Shown in pieces: positions 32,546 to 46,070 of a stretch of 64,000 nucleotides of DNA. The first letter of the stretch is position 1; every line of letters starts with the position of its first letter. The translations under genes and the position numbers were made by a program. Below the pieces are notes generated by a model that worked only from the letters and a program-made list of their open reading frames with translations, had not been told where the DNA came from and did not search any database. Origin of the DNA: Morinoia aosen (Eukaryota; Arthropoda; Malacostraca; Amphipoda; Talitridae); NCBI GenBank assembly GCA_030386875.1, contig CM059560.1, positions 31,366,183 through 31,430,182 of the forward strand. The letters run 5' to 3'.

Positions 32546-35500
32546 AGTATGACTTTGAAATCATACACATCTAACATCGAACGTTTCGTTACCATGTTTT
32601 GTACAATGTTGATAATTTCCATCGTTATAGCATCACATTATACGATAGTGTTGCAGTCACATCTTATCGAGGGTATTTATATAGTTTCTAGAATATTCGA
32701 TGGAAATTTCATTGTGAGCAAGTGAAATTTGTAAAAAGTATGCTTGAGAGGCCGTCTTCATTTGGCTGATAGGAAAAAAGTTTACGTAAAAACTGCTCCC
32801 GAATTTCTACGTGAGTTAAGTTTTTAATGAAATGACAACTATAGTTTTCAATTAGTAAAAATAGGGAATCCCGAAAATGTGCAATAGCATATCCTTAGTG
32901 AAAAGAAAATAAACTCGCCTGAAATAATAAGAGACCACGGCGTTAGAAAATGAAAATACGAAATACTTAAACATAATTTAAATGTAAAAAATACTGAATT
33001 TCGGAAAAATATTGTTTCACAAGTTTGTTAAAACTTGGAATTTTCTATTTTTTCCTTTGATTTTTCGTATTTTTTCAGTTACTTCGTTCTTTTACATACT
33101 GTTTTATTTTATCATTTTAGAAATGTTGTCAGACTTCAAAGTTTTTATTTTCTTTCAAAGTTACTGTTTTTATGTTTTCCAGAAAATCTTACTTTCGTAT
33201 CAAGTGATGATGTGCTAAAGCGTAAAACCTGCTCTTTTAGTTTTAGATTTTTGTCCTGCTTTTCGCGCCGTAAAATGCTGTACACTGTTTGCTTGGTTCC
33301 CTCTTTTATACTGAAGATCAGGAAGGTTCCAACCAACATATTTGTTATCAATGAAAGCGACCAATGAGATGGCAGTTCACGAGTTCATTCTGATGGCAGG
33401 CCGAATTTCGATGTTGTTGAAAAACTTACTCTATTATCAGTGCAAAATTTTGATAAACATAAAAAATATAAAATAGCACGCATGAGAATATTGTTTGAAA
33501 TTAAAAGCTTTGTCATTTAATTTGAGCTCACTAGATGAATTTCACGATACTGCACAAAACTGACGACGCACAACATGTTCACTGATACTTCACAACTGAC
33601 ATCATTGCACCCTGCCGTGTACTTAGAACAATCAAAAACAACGAAAGTCAAAAATAACGTCAAGAATTGTCAGTGCAACGTGAATTCAAATTTGCAATAA
33701 AATATTGATTTTACTCATAAACGTTTTCTGAACATTTTGATGTTCCCTACGTTCCGTAATGAAAATGTCCTCGCGAGCACCTCACGCTCTAACGTCCCAG
33801 TGGCGGTCAAGATCACGTGTGACAAGAATCTGTTGTGGGTTTACATCCAGCAATGCTCTCTGCGAAAGAAGACTGGGTGAAGTTGACGTATCAACTTCTT
33901 GAGCTATAGTATTAACAGTGTGGTTTGCATATTACTTCTTCTTAGCTAAAAACGTATGTGATAAAAAATTTGAACAATCCCTTAAGTGGGATAAGCGAAG
34001 TGACCATCTGCTTAGACTTCGTTTTTGTGTTTTTGCTGTGCCTGCATGGTTTTATGTGGACCAAATGAGCTGAATACGCACTGCAGTCAAACTTGAATTA
34101 AATTTTAACTATATTTTACTTTTAGTTTTGCATCATGCGCTCGAGTAATTTTGCTTTTGAATCACACTAATTTCGATTTCAGTTTGTGTGCTAGTGGCCG
34201 ATTAAAACTCCTCGCTACTTTAGATGTACTTCATTTCAATAATTAGCCTCATTATAAATTAAGTAAATAAACCGAAAGATCACTAGAAACTTTAATTATA
34301 TCTAATTTCAGTAGTTAACAAGTCAATCTTCTGTAGAAGGGCCAGGAATATAGAAGGTACGTTTTGACCAAATTTTAGTTACAAAGAAGGTAAGTGTCAT
34401 GAATATTTGACAAAAGTGCATGCGCCTCCAAAGTTCAAGATCGCAAAAATATACAAATAGCTTTCTTGCTTAAATTGGAGTTGTTTTACATGTTTGAATT
34501 GAATCATTGGACAGAATAAAAGGTTAAATGAGCAGTATATGTTGAACAGCATTCTTTGCCATGAGAGAAGATTGATCTCCAACTTTATGAGCCTACTTGC
34601 GTTTTATCCTGGGGTCAAACATTGAACGTCAACTTAATATTAACCTCCTATGAAACTGAGTATCGAATCCATGAAAAAGAAGCGTACATTCAAAATAATT
34701 GTTTTTAGGGATCTCGAAAATTTACAAAAGAAAATTCAGAAGAGAGGAATAGAGGATGGAAATCATTGCTCGGGTGCAAACAGGTCTTCGATTAAGATGC
34801 ATGAGGGATGACAAAGAACTAGCTTGGTAACTTTTTAACTCATTTTTATGAGAAAGGTAAGGCGTTTAAGGCTCCTGATCTAAGTCAAACATATGGCACG
34901 ATGTTACAGATCAATATATATCTCCGTGTGTAAGAACGGCAAACATGAAATTCGACAGTATACTCACAACTACACTTCTTACACCGTTTTCAATTTACAA
35001 AAACGTATGCTAACGAAAATAGTGGAAATTCCCATATTGTCCCCTGTGCAAATTTTTCAAAGGTCGTGGTATTTCATATTCTCAGTGGTATTGAATCAAA
35101 ATCTTCAATTTTTGAAAATAATTCAGTTTTACAGGGCATTTAACACTCAATCTGCATCTGTATACTAAGGTATTTTTAATGTTACTGAAAAAATTTGTTC
35201 ATCTCCTGATAGGTTACCGTAAATGCTTCGTTACTAATTTGTCCCACAACGCTGTTATTCATGACTGCTCGATATCAAGTAAATTTCAGTGTTTGATCTG
35301 TATCAATGTTCATGCTTGTGATGAATATATATTTAAAATCTTCCCAATTGTGACTAGTTCTACAGCAGTTTTCACTGTCCCACATCCCTGAGTTTCAGGC
35401 GTCTTGTTTTGTGCGACCTGAATTTTCAAAAAACTTTAGTTCTTTTACATGCACATGACTGGCATGCTTTCTCTCCCGCCCTGTGTTCTTGACCGACACG

Positions 35501-37124
35501 AGAGCGGAGCTGTCATTCACGGCCAGAATGTGTTGAACGCCCGCTGTGACGGCGGTCATTAACTCGCAAATATTCAGGCATTTTGCACTAGATAAAAAGA
35601 CTTCACAGGAATTCTCAAATACTTCCTTGAGATAGCATCCAACATTATTGCGAGATAAAACTGCTTCCCCACTGACTACTTAAGGCATGTAATAGAAATC
35701 AGCAACTCTGAGCACGCAAGTTCGTGAAGCTTGGGTATAAAATATGTTCTTATCAAACTGCCACTGAATGATGATTTAAGCAGAAGTTTAGCTAGAGGCC
35801 AGAGAACAAAATAAGAGAATTTTAATAGGACTAATTAAAATTTGATGCCCATGCCCCCACCTTGCCAGCTCTCCCGGAGGTCAAGGGCGGATGGAATTCG
35901 CAAGTCATTTGCTGCGGCCAGAGAAAGTCTTCTATTTTCAGAAATTCCGCCTCGTGTGGAAGCTGCTAGTTTTTGTGCGCTCCTCTATGACATTCGCCGG
36001 CTTTCAGTTTGAAAATTTTCGGACCTAATTCGTCCTTGGTGTGTACATCAAACGATGACTTTCCAACTCTTTTTTTTTTTTTGTTACTCGAGTTTACAAG
36101 CGATAAATAATAGGTGCACTGGTGAGTTTATGTGTGACCTTACTAGACTTGAAAACAAAATGAAAGACAACTTAGGATGATCATCAAAGAGCTGATTTTA
36201 TATCATTTGAGAACCTGAGAATTGCAACACGAAAACTCGATGAAGAAATAATTGAATGGTTACACCAATAATGAAGTTTCCCACAGTAGCAATGCTAACA
36301 TTAATTCCTGATAATTGAACACTGGGATCGGAATTATTGGGGGTGTTAAATTTTTTGCCTTGAATTTAAGCGTTAGCTGAGGTGAGCGACAAAGGTTTTG
36401 TAGAACTGTTTATGGATTTGTAAAGGTGATGAAGTAGGTTGGGCTCGGATTTTATTCAGCAGAGACAGAGTCCAGCACATCAAGGGAAGATTGTAGTGAA
36501 CAAAAGGCGCATTTGGAATGAATGAGGATAAACTTAATATTCAATTGGAGTAAGTGGCGCCTCCACTGAGTTCGACACAAGATCGAACTGACATCGGATG
36601 ACGTTGATCTGAAGTGCTAAGTTGACCGTGAAAAGTTTCTGGTTGACATTCAAAACGGACGCTTTAGGTAAATTACACATGCTTGGCGTGTCAAAGATGT
36701 ATTTTCGTGTGATTAGAATGGAAAAAGATATGATCTCTTTCATGAGTTATTTAGGAACTAATTGAATGCAACTCAATGAAGTTGGGAAGCGCTGGAAAAT
36801 AATAAGTTCCTGCGTAAGTACAAGTCGCTTGATATTCTTTAGATTTAGAATCTCAGTTCAATTTTACAGATTTAAGAGTTTTGCTGCATCCTTGTTTGGG
36901 TTGAATGTACAGCTCTAAAGAATTAGAATTCTTATTCACTTATTTGGAAACAATTAAACTAAGTACACGAGGAGCTCAGTTAAGTGCGGCAGTGACCGAG
37001 ATACTGGCAGCTGCAACAGCTGCTACCTCACGCAGCCGCCTCATGCACTGCCTAGGCTCTCTCAGCCCAGCAGAGCAGGCACAGCTCTCGTAGGTCTGAG
37101 TCATGGAGCTGCATGGTTGCCTAA
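32546..37124. other. Long AT-rich spacer, no supported gene
   Basis: Contains poly-T runs and short ORFs (33012-33367, 34893-35391, 36534-36743 and 36905-37093) without recognised domains. The Ala/Ser-rich frame at 36905-37093 begins at an ATG but has no signal peptide or family that I know. Confidence 0.35.
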
Positions 37125-37320
37125 TTATCTGCTAAACTACCTTCATTCCCGCTAATTAAACATGCTCTTTCAAAATACCTGAAATTTCTCACTGAAATTT
37201 GAGTCGTTCAGTTCTCAGTGAAATTTCTGTCGCTCCATTTCCTTGCTCCATCTGCTAAACTGCGTTTATTCCCGCTAATTAGACATGCTCTTTTACTCTC
37301 CGCGAAATTTTCGTCACTCC
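37125..37320. repeat. About 125-bp tandem duplication
   Basis: tctgctaaactaccttcatt (about 37129) recurs as tctgctaaactgcgtttatt (about 37252). Both are followed by cccgctaatta, acatgctcttt and a gaaattt(c/t)(g/t)tc(a/g)ctc tail. Two diverged copies. Confidence 0.65.
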
Positions 37321-40300
37321 ATTCTACACTTTTTGACGTTTACCGTTTAAAGATTTTGTTAGGTCTTCCCAGAACGCGGTGTTCATTCGGGTGATGTCAA
37401 GTAAGAGTACATCGCCCTGACGCTGATTTGAACGACGACAGGAATATTTGAATATTTTGTTAGTTCAAATGCAACGAAGTTGAGTGTGTTGTTCCTGTAG
37501 GTTATTAGTTATATTTGTTTTTCTAAGTCACGATTTGATTAGAATTTATGAGCACTCGTTATATAGCCAAACGAAATAAGTTACTAAAAATTTCACATTA
37601 TACTCTTTTGTAATTTTTGGTACCATATATCTAAAAAAGTACTTCCCTGGAAGAATCATTTGAAAATTCTACATGTGAATCATCGGCAACATTTTTAGAA
37701 AACTGGTGGAGAATTGATGTCAGACAAATAAAATGAATTTACTTTCAAGCAACAAATCCGTTCTATGTAAAACTTTGAGCAGAAATTTTTTTCAGAAAAT
37801 ATATTGCCCTCAATTTACTCTTTAAAACACTTCCCATTTTCAGCAATTCGCACCTAGCTATCTTAAAGCGATCCTTAATTGCTTTGTATCACTTAATTCT
37901 GCGATGTTTTTGCGACGCGTAGCCTCGCCAATGAACAATTCAATATTTTTAGAATTCAGCTTAGTGGAGCGTTCTACGTTTTTTACACGCTTGACATTGA
38001 AGAGAAGCTGTTAAATTCAACCAGTAGGAGAGAGAGAGAGAGAGTGACGGTGATCTGCGGCTTTCATTAATTAACTCGCTCTGTTCTCAACTTCTACGTG
38101 TAGATCCTGCTTGGCAACACATTGTATCGAAAACACCCCCTATGCTCTACTGCATCCGCCAACATTTCGGAAAATCTAAATAAGCTTTAGCCCTGCCTAG
38201 CTAGTTGTATTTAACTCACTATACACGAGTGTTAGATAACAATATCGAGAGGGAATGAATAACTTTATTTTGTTACGTTTTATATTTTTGTGAGAAACTA
38301 AGCAGAGATTTCCAACCCCAAAATTGTCAAAGCATGCCTACGTGAACAAAATGTCTAAAACTGATAACGGTAGATATTTTGGTTATTTTGAGCATTCGTG
38401 AATTCCTCGACTCCAACGCCACGTAAGCAATGCGGGTCCGAGTATTTTGAGGAAAAGATAAAAATCCTGAAATAATTATCATCGGTTCCTGCTTAGCCTC
38501 GCACATCAGAGAACTGAACAGCTAAGGTCTTGCCGAACCTTTCCTTGGAATATTCGATTCTTTGCATCCTTTAAATAAGCGAGCGCTAAACCTTTTAGAG
38601 GCAACTCATTTTTCATATCAACTAAAAGTTTCTTAAATTAAAGCAAGACAGTTGAGTATAATTTCAAACCTCGTACTGAGTCCTATAGGCTTACAGAGAA
38701 AATCAATATCGTTAAGGGTGCTCTCTTCTAAACTTAAAAATTAGATTGGATTCGTTCAAGTATACTTCTGCGAGTCATTTTGTTGATTAACAAAAACAAT
38801 AATTATTCTGTTAGATCAACAATAAAGGTTCCCTGAGCATCTTTCAGAATCTGTCCAGGTGGTAACAGTTAGAAAAAAATTAGAGGCAAGACTTTCCAAG
38901 ATGACGAAGCACCACTCCTCCATAGGGCTAAAGATATATGAGCGTAACGAGCTTTACCTCCACTTACCCTGTCGCTTGCTGGGTCATTCTCTCTCATGGG
39001 CCACTTGACTCAATAATATCTCGGTTCAGATGTAGTGGATGTACAAAATAATTGAACCAGCTATTTTTCTTTTAATGTAATATCATATTCCTGAAGAGCT
39101 AGAAGTGAACCTTACACTGAAAATAAACAAACTGCATAATTTTCAAAAAGTGTAAATTTGAGGTCATCAACTGGGATTGTATATTTTTTCAGGAAGCAGT
39201 ATACATGAGCCTAATCTGCATGACTCTGCAGATTTAGAACTCGCACCAACGGTTGGTAGTCGTTTGACTGGGGCTCCTTTCACAAAAACAACATGGCACT
39301 TTATTTTCTCATGCGCTACTCATTTGAATATTGATGGGAAAAAAACGAAGCTTGGCAGAATTTGGACTGAGGGTTTTGAAGGCGTAAATAATCCTAAATT
39401 TTGAAAAAGAAATGAACGTGTGCTGAACGTATTGTAAGAAAATCCATAACACTGGAGCGTGTAACGGAGTGCAGAGATACAACAAGCACCGCATGCAAAA
39501 CCTGTTCCTGACGAACCTGTTCGCCATGAGCTTCATAACGCCCAATGTCAAGATAGAGCGGCCATGACAGGACCTCCAGTTTCAGGTGCAGTTATGCATA
39601 AAATGAACTCTCGTTGACTTAATAAAAAAAGGCGAGTTATACCATCTTAACTTTTTGAATTCTTTTCTTACATCTACATCCCATTTAAAACCGGCCAAGC
39701 AATACAGTAGTTAATTGCAGTAACATAGTGCTGTGATACAAGCGTCATGTCCGTTTTTATTGAAATTTTCTCGTACCATACCAGCTCGACGTTGCTTTAA
39801 CTTCGTCATTTTTACTCCAATAAGCGTCACGGAGCAGCAGTGGGCGGCGCTGGAAAGTATTGATCACTATTTACAAATCATGCTTCGTGACAGTATGCGC
39901 TGCAATAACGCATGTGTGATTTTTACGGCACTAAATGACTAATAACCGCAATTGAACTTCGCTGTAACTAGAACTATAAGCTCAATGTACTGCTGTATAA
40001 ACCAACTCTAAAAGGCCTTACAGCATCGGACTGCGAAAAACATTCGAGAAACAGCACCCATTTTTTAATAGGAACGCAGTCAAAAGAAATATCCAATTCC
40101 GGCTTGCTTGTTCATACTTGGTAACAGAATAAAATACGTAGGATGGCTGTAGCGGTGCAGGCAGTCACGTTGCAGCATTTGCTGGTCAAATCATCACCTC
40201 GCATGAATAACTAACAGCAGTAATTATTTGCGCGGCTTCAGAAAATCAGAAAAATTCGCACAAAATAATTAGGAAGCACGATGCTGTTATCTGTGAAATC

Positions 40301-40685
40301 TCAACCCCGCACAGTTAGCGTAAAGTTTATTTATTGAGGGTCATAATTGAGCAGGTTCATCTCGAGTCCAATTCAGTCTTCAGCGTGCGTGCAATATACA
40401 AGACTACAAATGCATCTATACATATATTCAGCCAATTTTACCATAAGGTGAGGATAGTTCAAATAAACGCTTATTGCTCAAGAAGCATGGGGTCAAAAAA
40501 TGCCTAAAATGCCTCTTTGAAGAATTACAAGGGCTTGAAATTTGAAACACATTGGAGAAAAATTCGAACTTTGTGAATGGAAACGAAATGAAATGGAGAA
40601 ATTAAGAAAACAATTTTATTATAAGCACTAGAAATAGAATAACAGCTTTAGTCATTCAAACCATAAAATAAATTAATTTAGTTTA
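37321..40685. other. Long spacer with (GA)n microsatellite
   Basis: A GA microsatellite lies near 38028-38044. A GC-richer open patch at about 39440-39530 on the plus strand reads VQRYNKHRMQNLFLTNLFAM before a TGA. I do not recognise it and see no splice context. Otherwise nothing is identified. Confidence 0.35.
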
Positions 40686-40689
40686 GGTT

Positions 40690-41062
40690 TGCAAACGATG
40701 TTCAACATTGCGCCCATCTATACAAATCCCAGGCGTTCAAACGCAGGTGCTTTGATTGCCGGACGCGATCGAACTCACCAGGAGTTTCACAAATCCTTGC
40801 AGAGGCTTCAGTAATTCTACCTATAAGGCCTTCTTAAAAATGAAAAGGTGTTTTGTGCACCAAACTGTTCGAATATCCCTAGAAGTAAAAATCTAGGGGC
40901 GTAATATCAGGAAACCTTGGCAGTCAAATAAGAATTTCAAGTCCTTGGAATTGTTTTACGAAGCATTTTCGACCGCATGGTTATTGAGTAAAAAGTGTTT
41001 ATTTCAAAGGTCCCAACCTTTGTTGAAGTTTGTTTCTACAAAGTGCCGGTCACCCTGAATGT
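40690..41062 (-). pseudogene. Internally deleted mariner-like transposase relic
   Basis: The minus strand reads LPRFPDITPLDFYF (40882-40925), matching the (R/K)SPDLTPLDFFLWG catalytic motif of a common insect mariner-like group. It is followed downstream by ITEASARICETPGEFDRVRQ and LNAWDLYRWAQC (40690-40830), the usual C-terminal segments. Stops and frame changes occur throughout. Just 5' of it, TTCAGGGTGACCGGCACTTT (about 41041-41060 on the minus strand) looks like a mariner terminal repeat, so most of the transposase between end and catalytic motif is missing. Confidence 0.6.
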
Positions 41063-41375
41063 ACATGTTGTGTAGCCGCCCTCTGCACTGCGTTTCCGAT
41101 CAGTTGAGATAACTGACGGAATTACTGCATTGACACGCGTAACCCCGAAGTACGAAAACAGCTGTGGAAGTAGACACGATTTCTGTATTGCTGCGCTAGT
41201 AATACTGGGTACATCAGCTGTCGTACAGCGCCGATTTCTATTTGGTTAGTACATTTACTTCCCTCGTGATCTGAACTACGTGAGGTATAGCGTGCAGACT
41301 AACTGGCTTCTCGAGCTCGTTTGCCATTAGTGTCAGAAAAAGTAATTGAAAACAAATGAAGAACGCATTATTTAA

Positions 41376-42364
41376 TGTTTTTGGCCTTGGGAAGACGCAT
41401 CAGCTGTGTGTATCAGCTGTGTTCGTCGCTCAAGCCGTCATATCCATGACTACAAACGTCTTCTCCGATTTGACGAGGATAACGTACATTGGATTGTACA
41501 AAACGTACTACTGGACAATAATGGTGTTGAGACCAGAGGAGGAGCATTATCTACAAAACAGCGGCTTGAAGCATTTCTTAGGTATGTGGCCGATCCAGGT
41601 TTTCAAGTCGGAGTTGGTGAAGACTTAGGAATATACCAATCTTCAGTTTGCCATTCGGTTCACTACATCTGTGAGAGACTCGTACAAATAGCTGACAACT
41701 GGATCAAATTTCCTCAAACACGGCAAGAGGAAAAAACGCTTCCTCGATGTGGACTGCAAAATATTCATTTCCGCAAGCTATCGGGGCGATTGATTGCACT
41801 CATATAAAGATAAAGAAGCCTGTGTGTCGCTTCCACCCTGACGAATTTGTTAACAGAAAGGGAGTGCATTCAATTAATGTGCAGGCCACTTGTGACTCTA
41901 AAGAGTGTTTTACAAGTGTTTGCGCTAATTGGGCTGGCAGTGTTCATGATTCGAGGATAATACGATGTTCGGACATTCCACATATCATGCAATCAACAGG
42001 AGGTGACTTTCTGCTAGTAGGTGACAGTGGATATCCTATAAAACCTTGGCTTATGGTACCCTTCAGAAAACCTGAAGCTCCCGCGCAGCAACATTTCAAC
42101 CAAGTTTTCAGTAAAGAACGAGTACTTATTGAGCGATGTTTTGGGCAACTCAAGAAACGTTTTCCTATGCTGGCAGGTGTTGTTCGTGTTGCCACAAAAC
42201 AAGTTCCAAAAATTATTGTAGCATGTGTTATTTTACACAACATTTCAAAGTATTTACATGATAACCTGCCAGAAGAAAGAAATCCTGAGCCTATTGTCAA
42301 TGAAGAAATTAAAGAACATCGTGTGGAAACAGATGCTGTGCAACGACAACTTGGTCGTACCTAG
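41376..42364 (+). pseudogene. PIF/Harbinger (HARBI1-like) transposase with one frameshift
   Basis: The first frame (open from 41376) reads HDYKRLLRFDEDNVHWIVQN and continues through STKQRLEAFLRYVADPGFQV to WIKFPQTRQEEK. It then shifts at a six-A run (41731-41736), after which NASSMWTAKYSFPQAIGAID continues the family sequence. Catalytic residues are present: Asp in AIDCTHIKI, Asp in LLVGDSGYP and Glu in LIERCFGQLKKRFPML, the DDE_Tnp_4 pattern. It ends at TAG (42362-42364) after about 329 codons, near the usual 350. No in-frame ATG precedes the start, so the N-terminus is damaged or spliced. The Myb-like partner gene of Harbinger elements and clear terminal repeats were not found. Confidence 0.82.
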
Positions 42365-44745
42365 AAGTTAGTCAATTGCATTTAGATACCTGAAACATAC
42401 AGAGAACTTTAATGAAAAGAATGGTGTGTTCAGTTATAGATCTTTATGTTCCTAAGAATACAAGCTAGTGCTTATGACGCTCTCTTTTCTCGAAGAATAT
42501 TCTACTTTGCTCTCTTTTATCATGAAGCAAATAGCAAATTGTTATGCATACCACATTTAATGAATATTCCATTTTCTACTAAGGATTTGCTTTTTCCTAT
42601 TTTTGGAAGAAGATAGAATATTCTATTTTTATACATTCCAGCCAATGTGTTAGAAGAAAGTTTCATCGTTTTTTTTTTTTTTTTGCCTCAGGGACCAACG
42701 GACAAACTGCACGCGAGAGATACAGTTGGTCGGGTCGGGGGTAGATTCTGAACTTTCTGAAAAGGGTAAAGATATATACTGTTGTCATTGAGACTATGCC
42801 AAACGTCGACGTGGTTTGCTATTCTTAAAGTCACGTGCTGCGAGTCGGGCGCTTTACATGAGGCCAGTCACAGAAGTATTGCAGCTCATCGTCTTCAACT
42901 GCATCCAGTAATTCCCTGGGCCGACTATAACCTCTATTATTCACGTTGAAGCTTTCGTGTTCGAGTAGACGATTTATATTTGTGACCATGTAATATCCGG
43001 GCAGATGTCGATTGGGAGAGTGTTCCTGATACAACCTACCCTAGCAATGGATCAGGAACCTACCCTAGCAATGCCTTAGGGAGCATCGTAACCATTGTAT
43101 ATCCCACATTTCTTCATTTGGCAAACGTGCCATGGTGTCTACACTACGTCGCAGCGTTAACTGATTCGTAAACACGAAGCACTCGAGTGTTACCACACTG
43201 AAAGGTAACATTTAAATTGAAATTTTTGTTTCAGAGTCACGAAAATGAGTCAAACTGGGCTCGAAAGTCAAAATGTTGCACCTATTTTCTGAGTGCTAAG
43301 CAGTTTGGAAGTGTTTGGTATTCAAGAAAAAAGTTTACTAATGCGAGTCCCTGCCTACTCTCAGAATTTGTACCTTTCGTTTTTAATACCCTGCGTGAAC
43401 AGTCAAAAACATATTCATAATGCTAGTGTTGCTAAGGGAATGAAAATACATAGCTATGGTAGTGATGGTCATCAGAAGGAAATGAGCTCAAAAATGAGAG
43501 TATAAAGTTTTCGCTTTCCCACATATATTTTTATGTTTTCCGGATATCGTAACGTAATTCATTACCAAAACTAAACCGTTCCATTTTAGATCTTTTATAA
43601 CGCAGTGAAAAAGACTGTTGGGAATTTCATGGGTGTAAAATTACATTTATTCTCTGGTTATGTATTAATTAGCTTCATAATTCTTGAGTGCACTTCCAAT
43701 TTACTCGAAGCATCGATAGTAAATCATTCTCTTCGAGGAGTCTGTTAAGTCCTGCATGATGAACTTCAAGTTAACACTCCTATACTTACTATGATATTAC
43801 AAACAGAAGTGCATCTCACTATAAGCTAATTGCTTAAAATTTCATGAATATTTGCTTCCTCTGATGACTAATTGGAACACAACCCAGAGTCGATAAGAAT
43901 CCTGAATCACTACCACAGTCATCCTCCTCCGTCTTCCTGAGCTATTAATGACATCGCCCATGCAGATCGGCCTTGAGTACGGTGATCTCTTTTGGAGGTA
44001 GACAACTTTTATCAGTATTATTTGATTTGGAAGGCAGTTTTTGCTCAGCGTCTGACCTCCGATGAATGCTTTCTAACCTAAATAGCGATCTCCCTTCTCA
44101 CATTTCCGAAGTCACACTTTGCAATATTATTGACATGAATCTTGCCTCGGGTTAAACACTTGTCGAGCGAGCGTGTCGATGCTCTGGCAATTCTTATGGA
44201 AAATTGTTTCCCCCAAGCGCCTTTTACGGTCATCATTAATTTGAACCTCCTTCTGAGAGTCTCTGGGTCGACTTGCGGCTCGACTTCCGACTACTCTGTG
44301 AAAGTTGAACTGTATTACCACATCCAAAAAAAGATCGATTCACCTAACTTGACGTGTTTGGTCAATTTTTTCTATCGCCCGGGGGGACCTTCGAGTTTTC
44401 CGTTGTTTTCTGAATTCGTCCCGCGATTTTGTTTGATAGGATTTGATATTGCGCTAATGTGTTGCATGCTAGTGTATGGACTGATGGAAACACAACTGAT
44501 TAGTTCATATCGGAAGAAGATGGACAATGGATATTCCTTTCACAATAATTATTGCTACATAATCATCTTATAACTCGAAGCTCACATTTCCCTCACCGTT
44601 GTGAAAATAAAAATGAAAGCCCCAAAACGGATTTTTTTATTTTAGAAGCTTAGTTCATACATTTTCCTGTATCGCAAACAAACTATGAAATTCATTTTAG
44701 AAAAGAAAGAAAGAAAAACAGTTTATTTCCAATAAAGTTGATTCA
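42365..44745. other. Spacer, no supported gene
   Basis: A 16-bp T run lies near 42670, and a 17-bp aacctaccctagcaatg repeat occurs twice near 43035-43070. The frame at 44142-44573 (143 codons) begins with TTG, is Leu/Phe/Tyr-rich and matches nothing I know. Confidence 0.35.
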
Positions 44746-45000
44746 TGAAATGTTCAACGCTGGTTTTTAAAATATCTTAATATTAAAATCCTTAGTTGAT
44801 ACTCACACATGGGTATCGTAATGTCCAAGTCAATTGTCGAAACAAAAATGATAGAGAGAAAAAAAAACGAAAAAATGCATTCCCTTCGTTGCGTTTATCT
44901 GATTTTGACAATGCGTATAAATACAAAAATACAAGTAACTCAGAAAACATAATCTTAGAGACGCATTGTTAAAAACACTTTCGTCAGTAAGCACTTATAT
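44746..45000. repeat. Direct duplication, copy 1
   Basis: This segment and 45465-45720 share the blocks catgggtatcgtaat, cgaaacaaa.tgat, gcattcccttcgttgcgttt.tctgattttgacaatgc, aaatacaagtaa and gaaaacac, in order and with similar spacing, about 715 bp apart. Divergence looks moderate, with several indels. A local segmental duplication or two copies of a non-coding repeat. Confidence 0.7.
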
Positions 45001-45464
45001 TGAAATGTGAGCATACGAACGAAGGAAATATGTGATAAGAGGGATTGATGTGAAAGGTAAAATGGACACACTTAAATTATCTTACGTCTAAGACTATGAG
45101 GTCGACATTTGGGACAATTTTTCATTCCTACGTTTCAAACAGTACGTCAAATAATGAGCTCGGAGAGAATACAATATTTCACCATAACACAAATTTATGA
45201 TATTTCCTACGCTAATAATACTGGCACAAAAGAGTTCAACAGAGTCAAAGATGCGATGGATTGTAGTACAATGCTAACCATAACATTTGCGACATAGCTG
45301 GAACAGTACGAAAATTTCCTACTTAAAATAGTTTTGTCATAATATAATCACCGGAGTGAGGAGCAACAAATTGCCACACAAGATCAACAAGAACATTTTA
45401 TGACAGGTATAAGAAAACAAAACAATGATGTTCTATAAAGTCATTGCATAGGATGAATTACGTC

Positions 45465-45720
45465 GCATTTTAAAATGTTTTAATAAGAACGAAAAAACGC
45501 ATTCAAAAATCTTAACATTAAGATTCTTCGTTGACATTCACCCATGGGTATCGTAATACCAACGTCAATTTTTATCGAAACAAATGATTGATAGAAAAGC
45601 CCGAAAAGTGCGTTCCCTTCGCTGCGTTAATCTGATTTTGACAATGCATTTAAATACAAGTAATTAAGTGAACATAATCCTAATGATGCATTGCTGAAAA
45701 CACTCTTGTTTAGGTATTTC
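45465..45720. repeat. Direct duplication, copy 2
   Basis: Partner of 44746-45000. Key shared blocks are cccatgggtatcgtaat (about 45540), gcgttcccttcgctgcgtta (about 45609) and tctgattttgacaatgcatt (about 45631). It carries no gene. Confidence 0.7.
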
Positions 45721-45779
45721 AACATATTTTGTTACAGAGAAGGGCGTTTAATTTTAAGTAGTTGCATCCAGCACCTGTA

Positions 45780-46070
45780 ATGGTGCTGATCATTTTATGT
45801 TGTGATTCTGGGAGCATTGCTGTTCATTATTATTAGTCTTAGAGCATTGTTGTTCATCATTATGGCACCAGCAGCCTTGTTGCTCATCATGCTGGACCTT
45901 TCTAATGCTATTCATCATTATGACAGCTGAAGTATTGATGTTCATCGCATGGCCTACACGGTCCACGGTTTATATAATGGTGACTATGGCAACTGCATCA
46001 TTGCTGTTCATCATCTCGGTATTGCTCTACCTCATTACGGCACCTCTACAGTAGTAATGCTGTTTGATTA
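45780..46070. repeat. Degenerate minisatellite with attgctgttcatcattatgg core
   Basis: The core gcattgctgttcatcattat recurs six to seven times with variations (gttgttcatcattatggcac, ttgttgctcatcatgctgg, gctattcatcattatgaca, attgatgttcatcg, attgctgttcatcatctcgg) at 35-75 bp spacing. Confidence 0.6.

Noticed and set aside
36905..37093. Ala/Ser-rich 62-codon ORF as a small gene
   Set aside because: It has an ATG but no signal peptide, splice context or family resemblance. The GC patch has small palindromes that explain the open frame.
39440..39530. Open GC-richer patch (VQRYNKHRMQNLF...) as an exon
   Set aside because: It looks protein-like but has no acceptor or donor of good form, ends in TGA, and I cannot assign a family.
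44142..44573. 143-codon ORF as a membrane protein
   Set aside because: It starts on TTG, has no recognised domain, and has AT-rich composition like the surrounding DNA.
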